A stretch of 64,000 nt of DNA from Spongiibacter taiwanensis (GCF_023702635.1 NZ_CP098455.1:3472001-3536000); one strand, 5' to 3'. Positions 19,644-29,235 are shown, counted from the stretch's first letter. Numbers and translations: made by a program. The notes: a model not told the origin generated them from the letters alone.

Positions 19644-20594
19644 ATGAACCCTAATTATCTCGATTTCGAACAGCCCATTGCCGAACTGGAAGCTAAAATT
19701 GAAGAGCTGCAGTTGGTAGGTAACGACAACGACCTCAACATTACCGAGGAAATTGCCAAGCTTCGGGAAAAAAGCAGCAAGCTGACAGAAAAGATTTTCT
19801 CGAATTTGACTGCCTGGGACGTGGTGAAAATTGCCCGTCATCCCATGCGCCCCTACTGCCTGGACTACATTCGTCGTATTTTCACCGACTTTGACGAGCT
19901 GCACGGCGACCGGCACTTCGGTGATGATCGGGCCATTGTGGCTGGTATTGGCCGCCTTGAAGGTATGCCGGTGATGGTGATCGGTCAGGAGAAAGGTCGC
20001 GGCGTCCAGGAGAAGGTGAAACGCAATTTCGGCATGCCCAAGCCCGAAGGTTACCGCAAGGCCTTGCGGCTGATGGAAATGGCTGAGCGTTTCAACATGC
20101 CTATTGTCACGCTGATCGACACCCCCGGAGCCTATCCCGGCATCGACAGTGAAGAGCGGGGTATCAGTGAGGCCATCGCCCAAAACCTGGCAGTCATGTC
20201 ACGGCTGAAAACGCCGATCATCTGTGTGGTAATCGGTGAAGGAAGCTCTGGCGGTGCACTGGGGATTGGTGTGGGTGACCACATCGCCATGTTGCAGTAC
20301 TCCACTTACTTCGTTATCTCTCCAGAAGGCTGCGCCAACATTATTTGGAAAAGCTCCGAATTCGCCCCCGATGCGGCCGAGGCGATGGGCTTGACCTCAA
20401 CGGTGCTGGAAGAGCTGGGTATTGTTGACGCCACCATCCCCGAGCCCCGTGGCGGTGCCCACCGGGATATCGACGATATGGCCGGCCGGGTGAAATCTCA
20501 CCTGGTGAAAGAGCTCAAGCGTCTGCAGAGCTTGCCGGAAGACCAGCTGCTGGCGACCCGTTACGACCGGCTGATGTCCTACGGCAAGGCCTGA
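19644..20594 (+). CDS. accA: Acetyl-CoA carboxylase carboxyltransferase alpha subunit
   Basis: Alpha subunit of the carboxyltransferase that transfers CO2 from biotin to acetyl-CoA, first step of fatty acid synthesis. The 316-residue protein opens with [11 protein letters not shown]. It carries G-D-R-x-F-x-D-D near 88, I-D-T-P-G-A-Y-P-G near 157-165, and G-E-G-S-S-G-G-A-L near 200, forming the acyl-CoA-binding crotonase-like site. ATG 19644 matches the family start. The dnaE-accA order is conserved in gammaproteobacteria. Confidence 0.97.
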   Translation: MNPNYLDFEQPIAELEAKIEELQLVGNDNDLNITEEIAKLREKSSKLTEKIFSNLTAWDVVKIARHPMRPYCLDYIRRIFTDFDELHGDRHFGDDRAIVAGIGRLEGMPVMVIGQEKGRGVQEKVKRNFGMPKPEGYRKALRLMEMAERFNMPIVTLIDTPGAYPGIDSEERGISEAIAQNLAVMSRLKTPIICVVIGEGSSGGALGIGVGDHIAMLQYSTYFVISPEGCANIIWKSSEFAPDAAEAMGLTSTVLEELGIVDATIPEPRGGAHRDIDDMAGRVKSHLVKELKRLQSLPEDQLLATRYDRLMSYGKA

Positions 20595-20636
20595 TAAAGG
20601 CTGGTCGCGCAGTATGACCTGCGCGGCTCCCGCCCC

Positions 20637-21902
20637 ATGACCTCGCTGATTGATCATCTCGCCAGCAAAATGCAGCCCTACCAGGGGCGGCGCTGGCGAG
20701 TGGCGTTCAGCGGGGGACTCGACTCCACGGTTCTTCTTCATGCTCTCACTGCGCTGGCGCCACGTTCGCCCGTGCAGGCCATTCATATTCATCACGGATT
20801 GCAGGCCCAAGCCGACGACTGGCAGCAACATTGTGCTGCGGTTTGTGCTCGCTTGGGGCTGGAGTTCACCTGTTTGCAGGTAAGTGTTGAGTCGGGCGCA
20901 AGCCTGGAGAACGCTGCTCGCCAAGCGCGCTATCAGGCCTTTGAAAGCCAGCTGGAAGAGGGTGATCTGCTGCTCCAAGGGCACCATCTGGACGACCAAA
21001 CCGAGACCATGTTGCTGCGGCTGTTTCGCGGAACGGGGCTGGATGGCCTGCGCGGCATTCCTGAGACGCGCCCGCTGGGAGCCGGGCTGATCTGCCGCCC
21101 ACTGCTGGCCCTGCCCCGTTCTGACCTGGAGGCCTATGCCCGGGAGCACGGACTGGAGTGGGTGGAAGACCCCAGTAATAGCGACAGCCGTTTCGATCGC
21201 AACTTTCTTCGCAATGAGGTGCTGCCGCTGGTGAGTCAGCGCTGGCCCGGCTATCGCGGCAGCATGATGCGACTTCGGCGCTTGATTGAAGATGCGAGTA
21301 CTGCCGAGCAGCATTGCCTCGACCCGCTTGGGGATATAGACAAAAAGCCCTTTCCGATTGCTTCTCTGGCCATGCTGAATACCGCCCAGCAGCAACGGCG
21401 GCTGCGCCGCTGGCTGGCCGGGTGGCAGATCGTGCCCAGCCTCGCTCAGCTGCAGGCGGTGCAGCAGGCTGTCAGTGCCGAGGAGGACGCCCAGCCCCTG
21501 GTGCAGCTCGCGGGCAGGCAGATCCGGCGTTTTCAGGGGCATTTGTATGTGACGGTGCTGGCGGATTTTGATCCCAAGGCCCGTTGGCGCTGGGATGGCG
21601 CTCAGCCACTGGCAATGCCGGGGGTGGGCTGTCTTGCGGCTGAGCCGGGTCCAGGTGCTGCGCCGCTGCCCTTTACCGTTGCCTTTCGGCAAGGGGGAGA
21701 GCGCTTTCAGCCCGTGGGGCGGCCCCACTCCCAGCAGCTGAAAAAGCTGCTGCAGGAGGCGGCCGTTCCGCCCTGGCGGCGAGCCCGCTTGCCGCTGATC
21801 TACGTAAACGATGAGCTGGTGGCCGTAGCCGATTTATGGGTTCACGAGCACTGGGCGGCGCGTTTGCAGGGCTGGCGCTTTCGCTGGTGCCCCGAAGAGT
21901 AG
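20637..21902 (+). CDS. tilS: tRNA(Ile)-lysidine synthase
   Basis: Adds lysine to C34 of tRNA-Ile(CAU) so that it reads AUA. The 421-residue protein has the N-type ATP pyrophosphatase P-loop F-S-G-G-L-D-S-T near residue 24-31. G-H-H-L-D-D-Q-x-E-T lies near 117-126 and R-G-x-G-L-x-G-L-R-G near 136. Its C-terminal domains contain the R-x-G-G-E-R segment near 350. It lies 42 nt after accA. In Pseudomonas the next genes would be pyrG-kdsA-eno, but here the SUF operon follows. Confidence 0.95.
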   Translation: MTSLIDHLASKMQPYQGRRWRVAFSGGLDSTVLLHALTALAPRSPVQAIHIHHGLQAQADDWQQHCAAVCARLGLEFTCLQVSVESGASLENAARQARYQAFESQLEEGDLLLQGHHLDDQTETMLLRLFRGTGLDGLRGIPETRPLGAGLICRPLLALPRSDLEAYAREHGLEWVEDPSNSDSRFDRNFLRNEVLPLVSQRWPGYRGSMMRLRRLIEDASTAEQHCLDPLGDIDKKPFPIASLAMLNTAQQQRRLRRWLAGWQIVPSLAQLQAVQQAVSAEEDAQPLVQLAGRQIRRFQGHLYVTVLADFDPKARWRWDGAQPLAMPGVGCLAAEPGPGAAPLPFTVAFRQGGERFQPVGRPHSQQLKKLLQEAAVPPWRRARLPLIYVNDELVAVADLWVHEHWAARLQGWRFRWCPEE

Positions 21903-21956
21903 CCCAAGCCTTACCAACGGCGGCAAACAATCCGGCTTCCCCATTCAATTCAGTGC

Positions 21957-21962
21957 TATAAT
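21957..21962 (+). promoter_or_regulatory. Candidate -10 upstream of sufB
   Basis: A perfect TATAAT about 145 nt before sufB, in the 205-nt gap after tilS. No convincing -35 is visible. It is an alternative or additional promoter to the one that would overlap the candidate IscR site at 21983-22007. Confidence 0.35.
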
Positions 21963-21982
21963 TTGCGCCGCACTTTTGCCTA

Positions 21983-22007
21983 ATAGTTGAGTAAATTGCT
22001 TGGTTTT
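21983..22007 (+). promoter_or_regulatory. Candidate IscR type 1-like operator upstream of sufB
   Basis: A 25-nt segment beginning ATAGTTGAGTAAATT matches the published E. coli type 1 IscR consensus at 19 of 25 positions by my manual count. The left half (ATAGTTGAGT) is nearly perfect and the right half is poorer. A TTGAGT inside it could serve as a -35 for TAACAA at 22009-22014 (16-nt spacer), so IscR binding would repress. Since iscR lies in the same gene run (29236), feedback control is plausible but unproven. Confidence 0.45.
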
Positions 22008-22107
22008 GTAACAATAGGCACCTCGGCGGCAGGTGTGTGGTCTGGGTGATTTCGCCGGGCTGCTGCTATTTGCCATTCGATTTCCACCGATTTTTGAGTC
22101 CAACACC

Positions 22108-23556
22108 ATGTCACAGAGCGAACAGGCACAAATTGATTCCCTGTTGAAAAACGACTACGAGGCCGGTTTTTACACAGCGGTCGAGTCGGACACCCTGGCA
22201 CCGGGGCTGGATGAAGACGTGATTCGTTTTATTTCCACCAAGAAGGGTGAGCCCGAGTGGATGCTGGAGTGGCGTCTGGAGGCCTATCGGGGCTGGCTGG
22301 AAATGAATGAGCCGAATTGGGCCCACGTAAAGTATCCCCGGGTTGATTTTCAGGCCTTGTCCTATTATTCCGCGCCCAAGAGCATGGCCGACAAGCCTAA
22401 GAGTCTGGACGAAGTTGATCCTGAGCTGCTGCGTACCTACGAAAAACTCGGTATTCCGCTGCACGAGCAGGAGATGCTTGCCGGTGTCGCGGTGGACGCT
22501 GTATTTGATTCGGTCTCCGTTGCCACAACCTTCCGCTCCAAGTTGAAAGAGGCGGGGGTCATCTTCTGTTCTATCTCTGAGGCGGTGCATGAATACCCGG
22601 AGCTGGTGAAAAAGTACCTCGGCTCGGTGGTGCCCCGCAAAGACAATTTCTTCGCTGCGCTGAACAGTGCGGTGTTCAGTGATGGCTCTTTTGTATACAT
22701 CCCCAAGGGGGTGCGCTGCCCAATGGAGCTGTCCACCTATTTCCGTATTAACGAGGCCAAAACCGGCCAGTTTGAGCGCACTCTGATCATTGCTGATGAG
22801 GGCAGTCACGTCAGTTACCTGGAAGGCTGTACCGCGCCGATGCGGGATGAGAATCAGCTGCACGCGGCGGTGGTTGAGCTGGTGGCGTTGGGTGACGCCC
22901 AGATCAAATACTCCACGGTGCAAAACTGGTACCCCGGCGATAAAGATGGCAAGGGCGGAATCTACAATTTTGTGACCAAGCGTGGCGTATGCCACGACAA
23001 TGCCAAAATCTCCTGGACCCAGGTCGAGACTGGTTCGGCGGTGACCTGGAAATATCCCAGTGTGGTGTTGCGTGGCAATAACAGCGTTGGCGAGTTCTAC
23101 TCGGTTGCCCTGACCAACAACTTCCAGCAGGCCGATACCGGTACCAAGATGATTCATATGGGCAGCAACACCCGCTCTACCATCATCTCAAAGGGTATCT
23201 CGGCAGGGCGTAGCCAGAACGCCTATCGAGGTCTGGTGCGTATGGGCAGTCGCGCCGAGGGGGCGCGAAATTACACCCAGTGCGATTCCCTGCTGATTGG
23301 CGATCGTTGCGGCGCTCACACCTTCCCGTATATCGAAAGCCGTAACCCCAGCGCCGTGGTCGAACACGAAGCCACTACCTCAAAGGTCAGTGATGACCAG
23401 CTGTATTTATGCCAGCAGCGGGGGCTGGACGCAGAGAAGGCGGTATCACTGATTGTTAACGGCTTCTGCAAAGAAGTCTTTAAAGAGCTTCCCATGGAGT
23501 TTGCGGTTGAGGCCGGCAAGCTGCTTGAAGTCAGCCTAGAAGGGTCGGTCGGCTAA
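22108..23556 (+). CDS. sufB: SufB, Fe-S scaffold subunit
   Basis: Scaffold component of the SufBC2D complex on which Fe-S clusters are built. The 482-residue length and the opening sequence (about residues 1-60, with the Y-x-x-G-F-x-x-x-x-E-S-D pattern) match the SufB family. The C-terminal beta-helix core contains the conserved Cys/His stretch R-C-G-A-H-T near 400. ATG 22108 is chosen because an in-frame start at 22033 would add 25 non-family residues. It is the first gene of sufBCDS-A-T-E. Confidence 0.97.
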   Translation: MSQSEQAQIDSLLKNDYEAGFYTAVESDTLAPGLDEDVIRFISTKKGEPEWMLEWRLEAYRGWLEMNEPNWAHVKYPRVDFQALSYYSAPKSMADKPKSLDEVDPELLRTYEKLGIPLHEQEMLAGVAVDAVFDSVSVATTFRSKLKEAGVIFCSISEAVHEYPELVKKYLGSVVPRKDNFFAALNSAVFSDGSFVYIPKGVRCPMELSTYFRINEAKTGQFERTLIIADEGSHVSYLEGCTAPMRDENQLHAAVVELVALGDAQIKYSTVQNWYPGDKDGKGGIYNFVTKRGVCHDNAKISWTQVETGSAVTWKYPSVVLRGNNSVGEFYSVALTNNFQQADTGTKMIHMGSNTRSTIISKGISAGRSQNAYRGLVRMGSRAEGARNYTQCDSLLIGDRCGAHTFPYIESRNPSAVVEHEATTSKVSDDQLYLCQQRGLDAEKAVSLIVNGFCKEVFKELPMEFAVEAGKLLEVSLEGSVG

Positions 23557-23600
23557 GGGCCGCACACGATCCCATCCCATTCCGGAGAGATGATTTACCT

Positions 23601-24350
23601 ATGTTGTCGATTAAAGATTTGCGCGCGAATGTGGGCGACAAAGAAATTCTGAAAGGCCTGAGCCTGGAGGTTAAGGCCGGTGAAGTGCATGCCATTATGG
23701 GCCCCAATGGTTCCGGTAAAAGCACCCTCGGTCACGTGTTGGCCGGTCGACAGGGTTATGAGACCACCGGGGGCAGCGTCGACTTTGACGGCAAAAATCT
23801 GCTGGACATGGACACCGAGGAGCGTGCTCGGGAGGGCCTGTTTTTGGCATTCCAGTACCCGGTGGAAATCCCCGGGGTGAGCAATATGGAATTTCTGAAA
23901 ACCTCAGTGGATGCGGTGCGTGTCCATCGCGGTCAAGAGCCCGTTGATGCCGTACAGTTCATGAAGCTGGCGCGGGAGAAGTGCAAGGCCGTGAACCTGG
24001 ATGATCAGTTTCTCAAGCGGGGCGTCAACGAAGGGTTCTCTGGCGGTGAGAAAAAGCGCAACGAGCTGATGCAGATGATGCTGCTGGAACCCAAACTGTG
24101 CATCCTTGATGAGACCGACTCTGGCCTGGATATCGACGCCCTGCAAGTAGTGGCGGAAGGCGTGAATGCCATGCGCGCTGCTGACCGGGCATTTGTCATG
24201 GTGACCCACTACCAGCGCTTGCTGGATTACATTCAGCCCGACTTCGTTCACGTGCTGTCTGGCGGCCGGATTATCAAATCCGGTGATCGCTCCTTGGCGC
24301 TTGAGCTGGAGCAGAAGGGCTACGGCTGGATCACGAAAGAGGTGGCCTGA
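23601..24350 (+). CDS. sufC: SufC, ABC-type ATPase
   Basis: Soluble ATPase of the SufBCD complex. Its nucleotide-driven dimerisation reshapes SufB-SufD. The 249-residue protein has Walker A G-P-N-G-S-G-K-S-T near residues 34-42 and the SufC-type signature F-S-G-G-E-K-K-R near 147. Walker B with the family-specific D-E-T-D-S-G-L-D follows near 170-177. It has a GGAGAG ribosome-binding site, and the stop codon overlaps the sufD start by one base. Confidence 0.97.
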   Translation: MLSIKDLRANVGDKEILKGLSLEVKAGEVHAIMGPNGSGKSTLGHVLAGRQGYETTGGSVDFDGKNLLDMDTEERAREGLFLAFQYPVEIPGVSNMEFLKTSVDAVRVHRGQEPVDAVQFMKLAREKCKAVNLDDQFLKRGVNEGFSGGEKKRNELMQMMLLEPKLCILDETDSGLDIDALQVVAEGVNAMRAADRAFVMVTHYQRLLDYIQPDFVHVLSGGRIIKSGDRSLALELEQKGYGWITKEVA

Positions 24351-25657
24351 TGGCGGTTTTTTCCGAAAAAGCGGCAAGCCTGCAGCCACAGGGCTTGCCC
24401 TGGTTGGCTGAGCTGAACCGGCGTGGCCGCGAGCAGTGGAAGGTCACTCCCTTTCCCACCCGGAAAACAGAAAGCTGGAAGTACACCAGTTTGCAGGCCC
24501 TCGCCGACGGCAGTTATTTGCGTTGGCCAACCGCTGCCGGTGCCCAGCTTCCCGCTCAGCCCGACCCGATCCCCGGTTTGGACGCCTGTTCACTGGTGTT
24601 TGTGAACGGCCGTTTTCAGGCGGAGATGTCCAGCCCAGCCTTGCCAGAAGGGGTTGAATGGGCGCTGTTCTCAGATGCAGATGCCGATCAGCAGCAGGCA
24701 ATTTTGGTCCGCCTTGGCAATATCGCCGATTCAGAAAAGCACTTGTTTGCTGCACTGAATAACAGTTGGCTTGCCGAAGGGGTTTATCTGCGCGTGGCAA
24801 AAAATGCCGTGGTGACCACCCCGATTTACATTCACCACATCACCGCCACCGAGGACGAGAGCTTTGTGGTGAATCAGCGTCTGCTGGTACATCTTGAAAG
24901 CGGCGCCGACGCGACAGTGGTGGAGCATTTCAGCAGCACGGACGAGGCGCAAAACTGCTTCACCAATAGCATCACCGAGCTGCAAATCGATGCCAATGCC
25001 CGGCTGACCCATTACCATCTTCATCTGGAAGAAGAGCACAGTCTCCATATCGGCGGTGTGCACGTGAATCTCGAGCGCGACGCGAACCTGAGCAGCTTTA
25101 TGACCAGTTTCGGCGCGGCTTTGCAGCGCAGCGATGTGGTGGTCAATCACCGGGGTGAGGGGGCTCACTGCGAGCTCAATGGCATTTATCTGCCCCATAA
25201 CAAGCATGTGGTTGATTTTCATACCTGCATCGAGCATGCCGTGGCCAATTGTACGACCCGGGAAATTTTCCGTGGCATTGTCGGCGATTACGGTCGCGCG
25301 GTGTTCAATGGTCGTATCCATATTCATCCCGACGCCCAAAAAACCTCGGCGGAATTGAGCAATAAAAACCTGCTCACCAGCCGTCATGCGGAAGTGGATA
25401 CCAAGCCCGAGCTTGAAATCTACGCCGACGATGTGAAATGTGCCCACGGTGCGACCGTGGCGCAGCTTGAGGAAAAGGCGCTGTATTACCTGCAGAGCCG
25501 GGGTCTGGCCCGCCACCGGGCAGAAATGATGCTGAGCTTTGGCTTTATCAACGAGTTGCTCGGCCAGCTCCGCCACGCGCCTTTGCGTGATTACCTAACA
25601 CCGCTGGTTGAGCGTCTGTTTGAGCGCAAATTTGCCAATCCCGGAGAAGCCGCATGA
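24350..25657 (+). CDS. sufD: SufD, Fe-S assembly subunit
   Basis: Partner of SufB in the SufBC2D complex, needed for iron acquisition. The 435-residue protein has an N-terminal region with the R-K-T-E-x-W-K-Y-T motif near residues 38-46. A long beta-helix and the C-terminal family stretch K-C-A-H-G-A-T-V-x-Q-L-x-E near 362-374 follow; the conserved His of SufD lies in this segment. It overlaps sufC by one base and sufS by 4 nt. Confidence 0.96.
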   Translation: MAVFSEKAASLQPQGLPWLAELNRRGREQWKVTPFPTRKTESWKYTSLQALADGSYLRWPTAAGAQLPAQPDPIPGLDACSLVFVNGRFQAEMSSPALPEGVEWALFSDADADQQQAILVRLGNIADSEKHLFAALNNSWLAEGVYLRVAKNAVVTTPIYIHHITATEDESFVVNQRLLVHLESGADATVVEHFSSTDEAQNCFTNSITELQIDANARLTHYHLHLEEEHSLHIGGVHVNLERDANLSSFMTSFGAALQRSDVVVNHRGEGAHCELNGIYLPHNKHVVDFHTCIEHAVANCTTREIFRGIVGDYGRAVFNGRIHIHPDAQKTSAELSNKNLLTSRHAEVDTKPELEIYADDVKCAHGATVAQLEEKALYYLQSRGLARHRAEMMLSFGFINELLGQLRHAPLRDYLTPLVERLFERKFANPGEAA

Positions 25658-26901
25658 GTGAGGCCGCCGTGCAATCAGCAGCCAGCTTTGATGTTGCTGC
25701 GCTGCGCGCCCAGTTCCCGGCCTTGCAGCAGGAAGTGAATGGCCAGCCGCTGGTGTATCTGGATAATGCCGCGACGACGCACAAGCCCCAGCGGGTGATC
25801 GATGCCATTAGCGATTTCTACCGCCTCGATAACTCCAACGTCCACCGGGGCGCCCATACCCTGAGTGATCGTGCCACGCTGGCCTTTGAGGCTGCCCGGC
25901 AAAAGGTGGCGGCGCTGCTCAATGCGGCGGAAACGGCCGAGATCATCTGGACTCGGGGAACCACCGAAGCAATCAATCTGGTGGCCAGTAGTTACGGCCG
26001 CAGGGTGTTGCGAGCGGGTGATAGGGTGTTGGTGTCGGCCATGGAACACCACTCAAACATTGTGCCCTGGCAGCTGGTGGCCCAAGAATGCGGCGCCGAA
26101 GTGGTCGCCATTCCGGTTTCTGCGGAGGGCGAACTGGACATGGCGGCGTTTCGCTCGCTTCTCGATGAGCGGGTCAAAATCGTTGCGGTAGGACATGTAT
26201 CCAATGCCCTCGGCAGTGTTAACCCGATTCAAGAAATCATCGACCTTGGCCACCAGGCCGGTGCCAAAGTATTGATCGACGGTGCTCAGGGAGTCCCTCA
26301 TTTCAGCGTTGATGTGCAGGCGCTGGGCTGCGATTTTTACGCTTTTTCCGGCCACAAAATGTATGGCCCTACCGGAATGGGCGCGCTCTACGGTCGGCGG
26401 GAATTGCTCGAGCAGATGCCGCCCTACCACGGTGGCGGCGAGATGATCAAAACGGTCAGCTTTGCCGGCACTACCTTTAATGACCTGCCCTTCAAGTTTG
26501 AGGCTGGCACGCCCAACATCGCCGGCGCCATTGGCTTGGGTGCGGCGGTGGATTTTCTGCAATCGCTGGACCGCAAGGCCGCAGCTGTCCATGAGGCGGC
26601 GCTTCTGGCATACACCCACGAGAAAGCGGCCAATTTCAGTGGATTGACCCGGGTTGGCCGGGCAAAGCAGATTGCCGGTGCATTTTCCTTTTTGCTCGAG
26701 GGAAGCCATCCCGCAGATTTGGGTATGTTGCTCGACCAGCAGGGGATTGCCGTGCGTACGGGTGATCACTGCGCCCAGCCCATCATGAAACAGTTTGGCA
26801 TCCCCGGCACTGCCCGAGCGTCTTTTGCCTTGTATAACACCTTCGATGACGTCGACAGGTTGTTTGCCGGCCTGGAGAAGGCGAAAACCTTTTTGATGTA
26901 A
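25654..26901 (+). CDS. sufS: SufS, group II cysteine desulfurase
   Basis: PLP enzyme that extracts sulfur from cysteine and hands it to SufE. The 415-residue protein has Y-L-D-N-A-A-T-T near residue 30-37 and the PLP lysine in F-S-G-H-K-M-Y-G-P near 230. The catalytic cysteine lies in R-T-G-D-H-C-A-Q-P near 373, typical of the SufS (group II) branch and different from IscS at 29721. It overlaps sufD by 4 nt (ATGA). Confidence 0.97.
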   Translation: MSEAAVQSAASFDVAALRAQFPALQQEVNGQPLVYLDNAATTHKPQRVIDAISDFYRLDNSNVHRGAHTLSDRATLAFEAARQKVAALLNAAETAEIIWTRGTTEAINLVASSYGRRVLRAGDRVLVSAMEHHSNIVPWQLVAQECGAEVVAIPVSAEGELDMAAFRSLLDERVKIVAVGHVSNALGSVNPIQEIIDLGHQAGAKVLIDGAQGVPHFSVDVQALGCDFYAFSGHKMYGPTGMGALYGRRELLEQMPPYHGGGEMIKTVSFAGTTFNDLPFKFEAGTPNIAGAIGLGAAVDFLQSLDRKAAAVHEAALLAYTHEKAANFSGLTRVGRAKQIAGAFSFLLEGSHPADLGMLLDQQGIAVRTGDHCAQPIMKQFGIPGTARASFALYNTFDDVDRLFAGLEKAKTFLM

Positions 26902-26979
26902 ATGGCTCTAACGAAATGGGTGGCGGGTAACGCTGGCCCGGTTCGACAGAGTGATCTTGCGTGAGTTGGAGTAGGCACT

Positions 26980-27345
26980 ATGAGCGTAGAAACCTTTGCA
27001 CCTGAGCAGCTTGTGACGGTCAGCGCGGCCGCCCAGGCGCATTTCAACAAGCAGTTAGGCGGCCAGACAGATGCCGCGATTCGTCTGTCAGTCAAAGAGA
27101 GTGGCTGCACCGGCTATAAGTACGTGATTGATATTGCCGACCAGCCCAGTCAGGGCGATGTTGCCTTGACCCTGGATAATGGTGTGCGCTTGTTGGTGGC
27201 AGACAATGCGGTGGCCATGGTGCGCGGCACGCTGATTGATTACACCCAGGAAGGGCTGAATCGCAGCTTGAAATTTATTAATCCCAATGTTGCCGACGAG
27301 TGCGGTTGCGGCGAGAGCTTTAACGTCATGGCGGGTGGTAACTGA
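26980..27345 (+). CDS. sufA: A-type Fe-S carrier protein (SufA/IscA/ErpA family)
   Basis: Receives clusters from the SUF scaffold and passes them to apo-proteins. The 121-residue HesB/IscA fold has the three conserved cysteines: S-G-C-T-G near residue 45 and C-G-C-G near 108-111. It has a 78-nt gap after sufS. The position inside the SUF operon suggests SufA function, but the sequence alone does not separate SufA from IscA. The stop codon overlaps the sufT start by one base. Confidence 0.88.
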   Translation: MSVETFAPEQLVTVSAAAQAHFNKQLGGQTDAAIRLSVKESGCTGYKYVIDIADQPSQGDVALTLDNGVRLLVADNAVAMVRGTLIDYTQEGLNRSLKFINPNVADECGCGESFNVMAGGN

Positions 27346-27878
27346 TGGAACGCAAAATGGTGGTCACGGTCAGTGATTGCCCCGGACGCATCGTTCCGGT
27401 GGGTACGCCGATTACCATTCCGAAAGATAATTTTGTCACCATTACCCAGTCGTTAGGCGGTAATTACACGGTGACCTACAACGGCAACATGGTTCGGGTG
27501 GACGGCACCGATGCGGCGGCCCTCGGCTTTGAGCCCCAGGTATTGACCTTTGATCCGCCGCCAGGGGATGAGATTTTGGAGTCCCAGGTTTGGGATGCCC
27601 TGAAAACGGTGTTTGACCCGGAAATTCCAGTGGACCTGGTTAATCTCGGCCTGATTTACAAGGTTGAAATCGACCAGGAGGCTAAGCGGGTGCAGATTGA
27701 AATGACGCTGACGGCCCCCGCTTGCGGCATGGGTCCGGTATTGGTCGGCGATGTGGAATACCGGGTTGCCCAGGTGCCGAATGTGGCTCACGTCGACGTG
27801 GAACTGGTGTTTGATCCGCCGTGGAACCGACAGATGATGTCGGAAGAGGCCCAACTTGAAACCGGCATGTTTTATTGA
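27345..27878 (+). CDS. sufT: SufT, DUF59/MIP18-family Fe-S maturation factor
   Basis: The 177-residue protein has a C-terminal DUF59 (MIP18) domain at about residues 78-165. It carries V-F-D-P-E-I-P-V-D-L-V-N-L-G-L near 93-107 and the conserved Cys in T-A-P-A-C-G-M-G near 130. The N-terminal extension is typical of proteins annotated SufT. SufT is linked to Fe-S maturation in organisms that rely on SUF, and it is absent from E. coli suf, so its presence here fits a SUF-dependent cell. It overlaps sufA by one base. Confidence 0.92.
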   Translation: MERKMVVTVSDCPGRIVPVGTPITIPKDNFVTITQSLGGNYTVTYNGNMVRVDGTDAAALGFEPQVLTFDPPPGDEILESQVWDALKTVFDPEIPVDLVNLGLIYKVEIDQEAKRVQIEMTLTAPACGMGPVLVGDVEYRVAQVPNVAHVDVELVFDPPWNRQMMSEEAQLETGMFY

Positions 27879-27969
27879 GGCCGCCTTGGCGTGACAGCCC
27901 GTCATGGGCGAGTTGAAGCGGTGCGCGACGATTTGGTGACGGATAAATTGATGACGAAACAGGAGCGTC

Positions 27970-28401
27970 ATGGCAACTGAAAACCCCTTTGGTCGCAGCA
28001 TTACTGCCGATGACATTGTGGACACCCTCAGCTTTTTCGACAGCTGGGAAGACCGCTACAAGTACATTATTGATCTGGGCAAGGAACTGCCCGAGATGCC
28101 CGAGGACTTGAAAACCGAGGATCGGTTGATTCGTGGGTGTCAAAGTCAGGTCTGGTTGGAACATGAGCGCAGCAATGGCGGATTTGAATTCCAGGCGGAC
28201 AGTGACGCGTTTATTGTGAAGGGGCTGCTCGGCGTGATTCTCAGTGCCTACAACAACAAAAGTGCCGACGAAATTCTGGCCTTTGATGTGGATGCTTACT
28301 TCGAGCAGTTGCAGCTGCTGCGTCATTTGAGCCCCACCCGCGGCAATGGTTTGCGTGCCATGGTGGCGCGTATCCGGCAGTTGGCCGAGGAGGCAAACTG
28401 A
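27970..28401 (+). CDS. sufE: SufE, sulfur acceptor for SufS
   Basis: Accepts persulfide from SufS and stimulates its desulfurase activity. The 143-residue protein carries the active-site cysteine C57 in R-G-C-Q-S-Q-V-W, the family signature. An AACAGGAG ribosome-binding site lies before ATG 27970, after a 91-nt gap from sufT. Its stop codon overlaps the trmJ start (ATGA-type), joining the SUF operon to the trmJ-iscR-iscS locus. Confidence 0.96.
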   Translation: MATENPFGRSITADDIVDTLSFFDSWEDRYKYIIDLGKELPEMPEDLKTEDRLIRGCQSQVWLEHERSNGGFEFQADSDAFIVKGLLGVILSAYNNKSADEILAFDVDAYFEQLQLLRHLSPTRGNGLRAMVARIRQLAEEAN

Positions 28402-29177
28402 TGTCGTTGGATAACATTCGCATTGTGTTGGTAAACACCTCGCACCCCGGCAACATCGGTGGTGTTGCCCGGGCGATGAAAAATATGGGCATTAGCGATT
28501 TGGCATTGGTGGAACCGCGCAAATATCCTCACGACGAAGCCACCTGGCGAGCCGCAAGTGCCACCGATATTCTCGATAGCGCCAAGGTCTTCGACACCCT
28601 TGAGGCGGCCATCGCTGACTGCGGCCTGGTGATCGGTACCAGCGCCCGGGGGCGGACCATTCCCTGGCCATTGCTGGATCCGCGTCACTGCGCCCAGCGG
28701 GCCTATGCCGAAGCCGGGCAAGTCAAAGTGGCCGTGGTCTTTGGTCGTGAGGATCGCGGGCTGACCAATGAAGAGCTGCAGCAGTGCAATTTGCACGTGA
28801 ACATCCCCGCCAACGAAGAGTACAGCTCCCTGAATCTGGCAATGGCGGTGCAGGTGCTGTGTTACGAGTTGCGCATGGCGCATCTTGATGGTGGCCTGAT
28901 TGATAACCCGCTGGCCGAGTGGGATATGCCGCCGGCGACCGCCGATGCCCTCGCTCGCTACTTTGTTCACCTGGAAGAGACCCTGAGTGAGATGGGGTTT
29001 CTCAATCCGAAGGCGCCTAAGCAGCTGATGACGCGCTTGCGGCGGCTTTACACCCGGGCTCGACCCGACGAGATGGAGGTGAACATCCTGCGGGGGATTC
29101 TCACCTCAACCCAGTACCAGATTCGTCAACGGGGCGCAGATGAAGGGGCGGAGCCGGCGGATGCCGCGAAGGGTTGA
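28401..29177 (+). CDS. trmJ: tRNA (cytidine/uridine-32-2'-O)-methyltransferase TrmJ
   Basis: SPOUT methyltransferase that 2'-O-methylates position 32 of certain tRNAs. The 258-residue protein shows V-N-T-S-H-P-G-N-I-G-G-V-A-R-A near residues 10-24. The knot motifs are F-G-R-E-D-R-G-L near 112-119 and I-P-A-N-E-E-Y-S-S-L-N-L-A near 132-144. In gammaproteobacteria it normally sits just upstream of iscR, as here. It is translationally overlapped with sufE, which is not the usual neighbour. Confidence 0.96.
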   Translation: MSLDNIRIVLVNTSHPGNIGGVARAMKNMGISDLALVEPRKYPHDEATWRAASATDILDSAKVFDTLEAAIADCGLVIGTSARGRTIPWPLLDPRHCAQRAYAEAGQVKVAVVFGREDRGLTNEELQQCNLHVNIPANEEYSSLNLAMAVQVLCYELRMAHLDGGLIDNPLAEWDMPPATADALARYFVHLEETLSEMGFLNPKAPKQLMTRLRRLYTRARPDEMEVNILRGILTSTQYQIRQRGADEGAEPADAAKG

Positions 29178-29235
29178 AGGGTGTTTCGAGAGCGACAACA
29201 AAGGCCGAGTTCGATGATGGAGGTTGCGAGATAAT

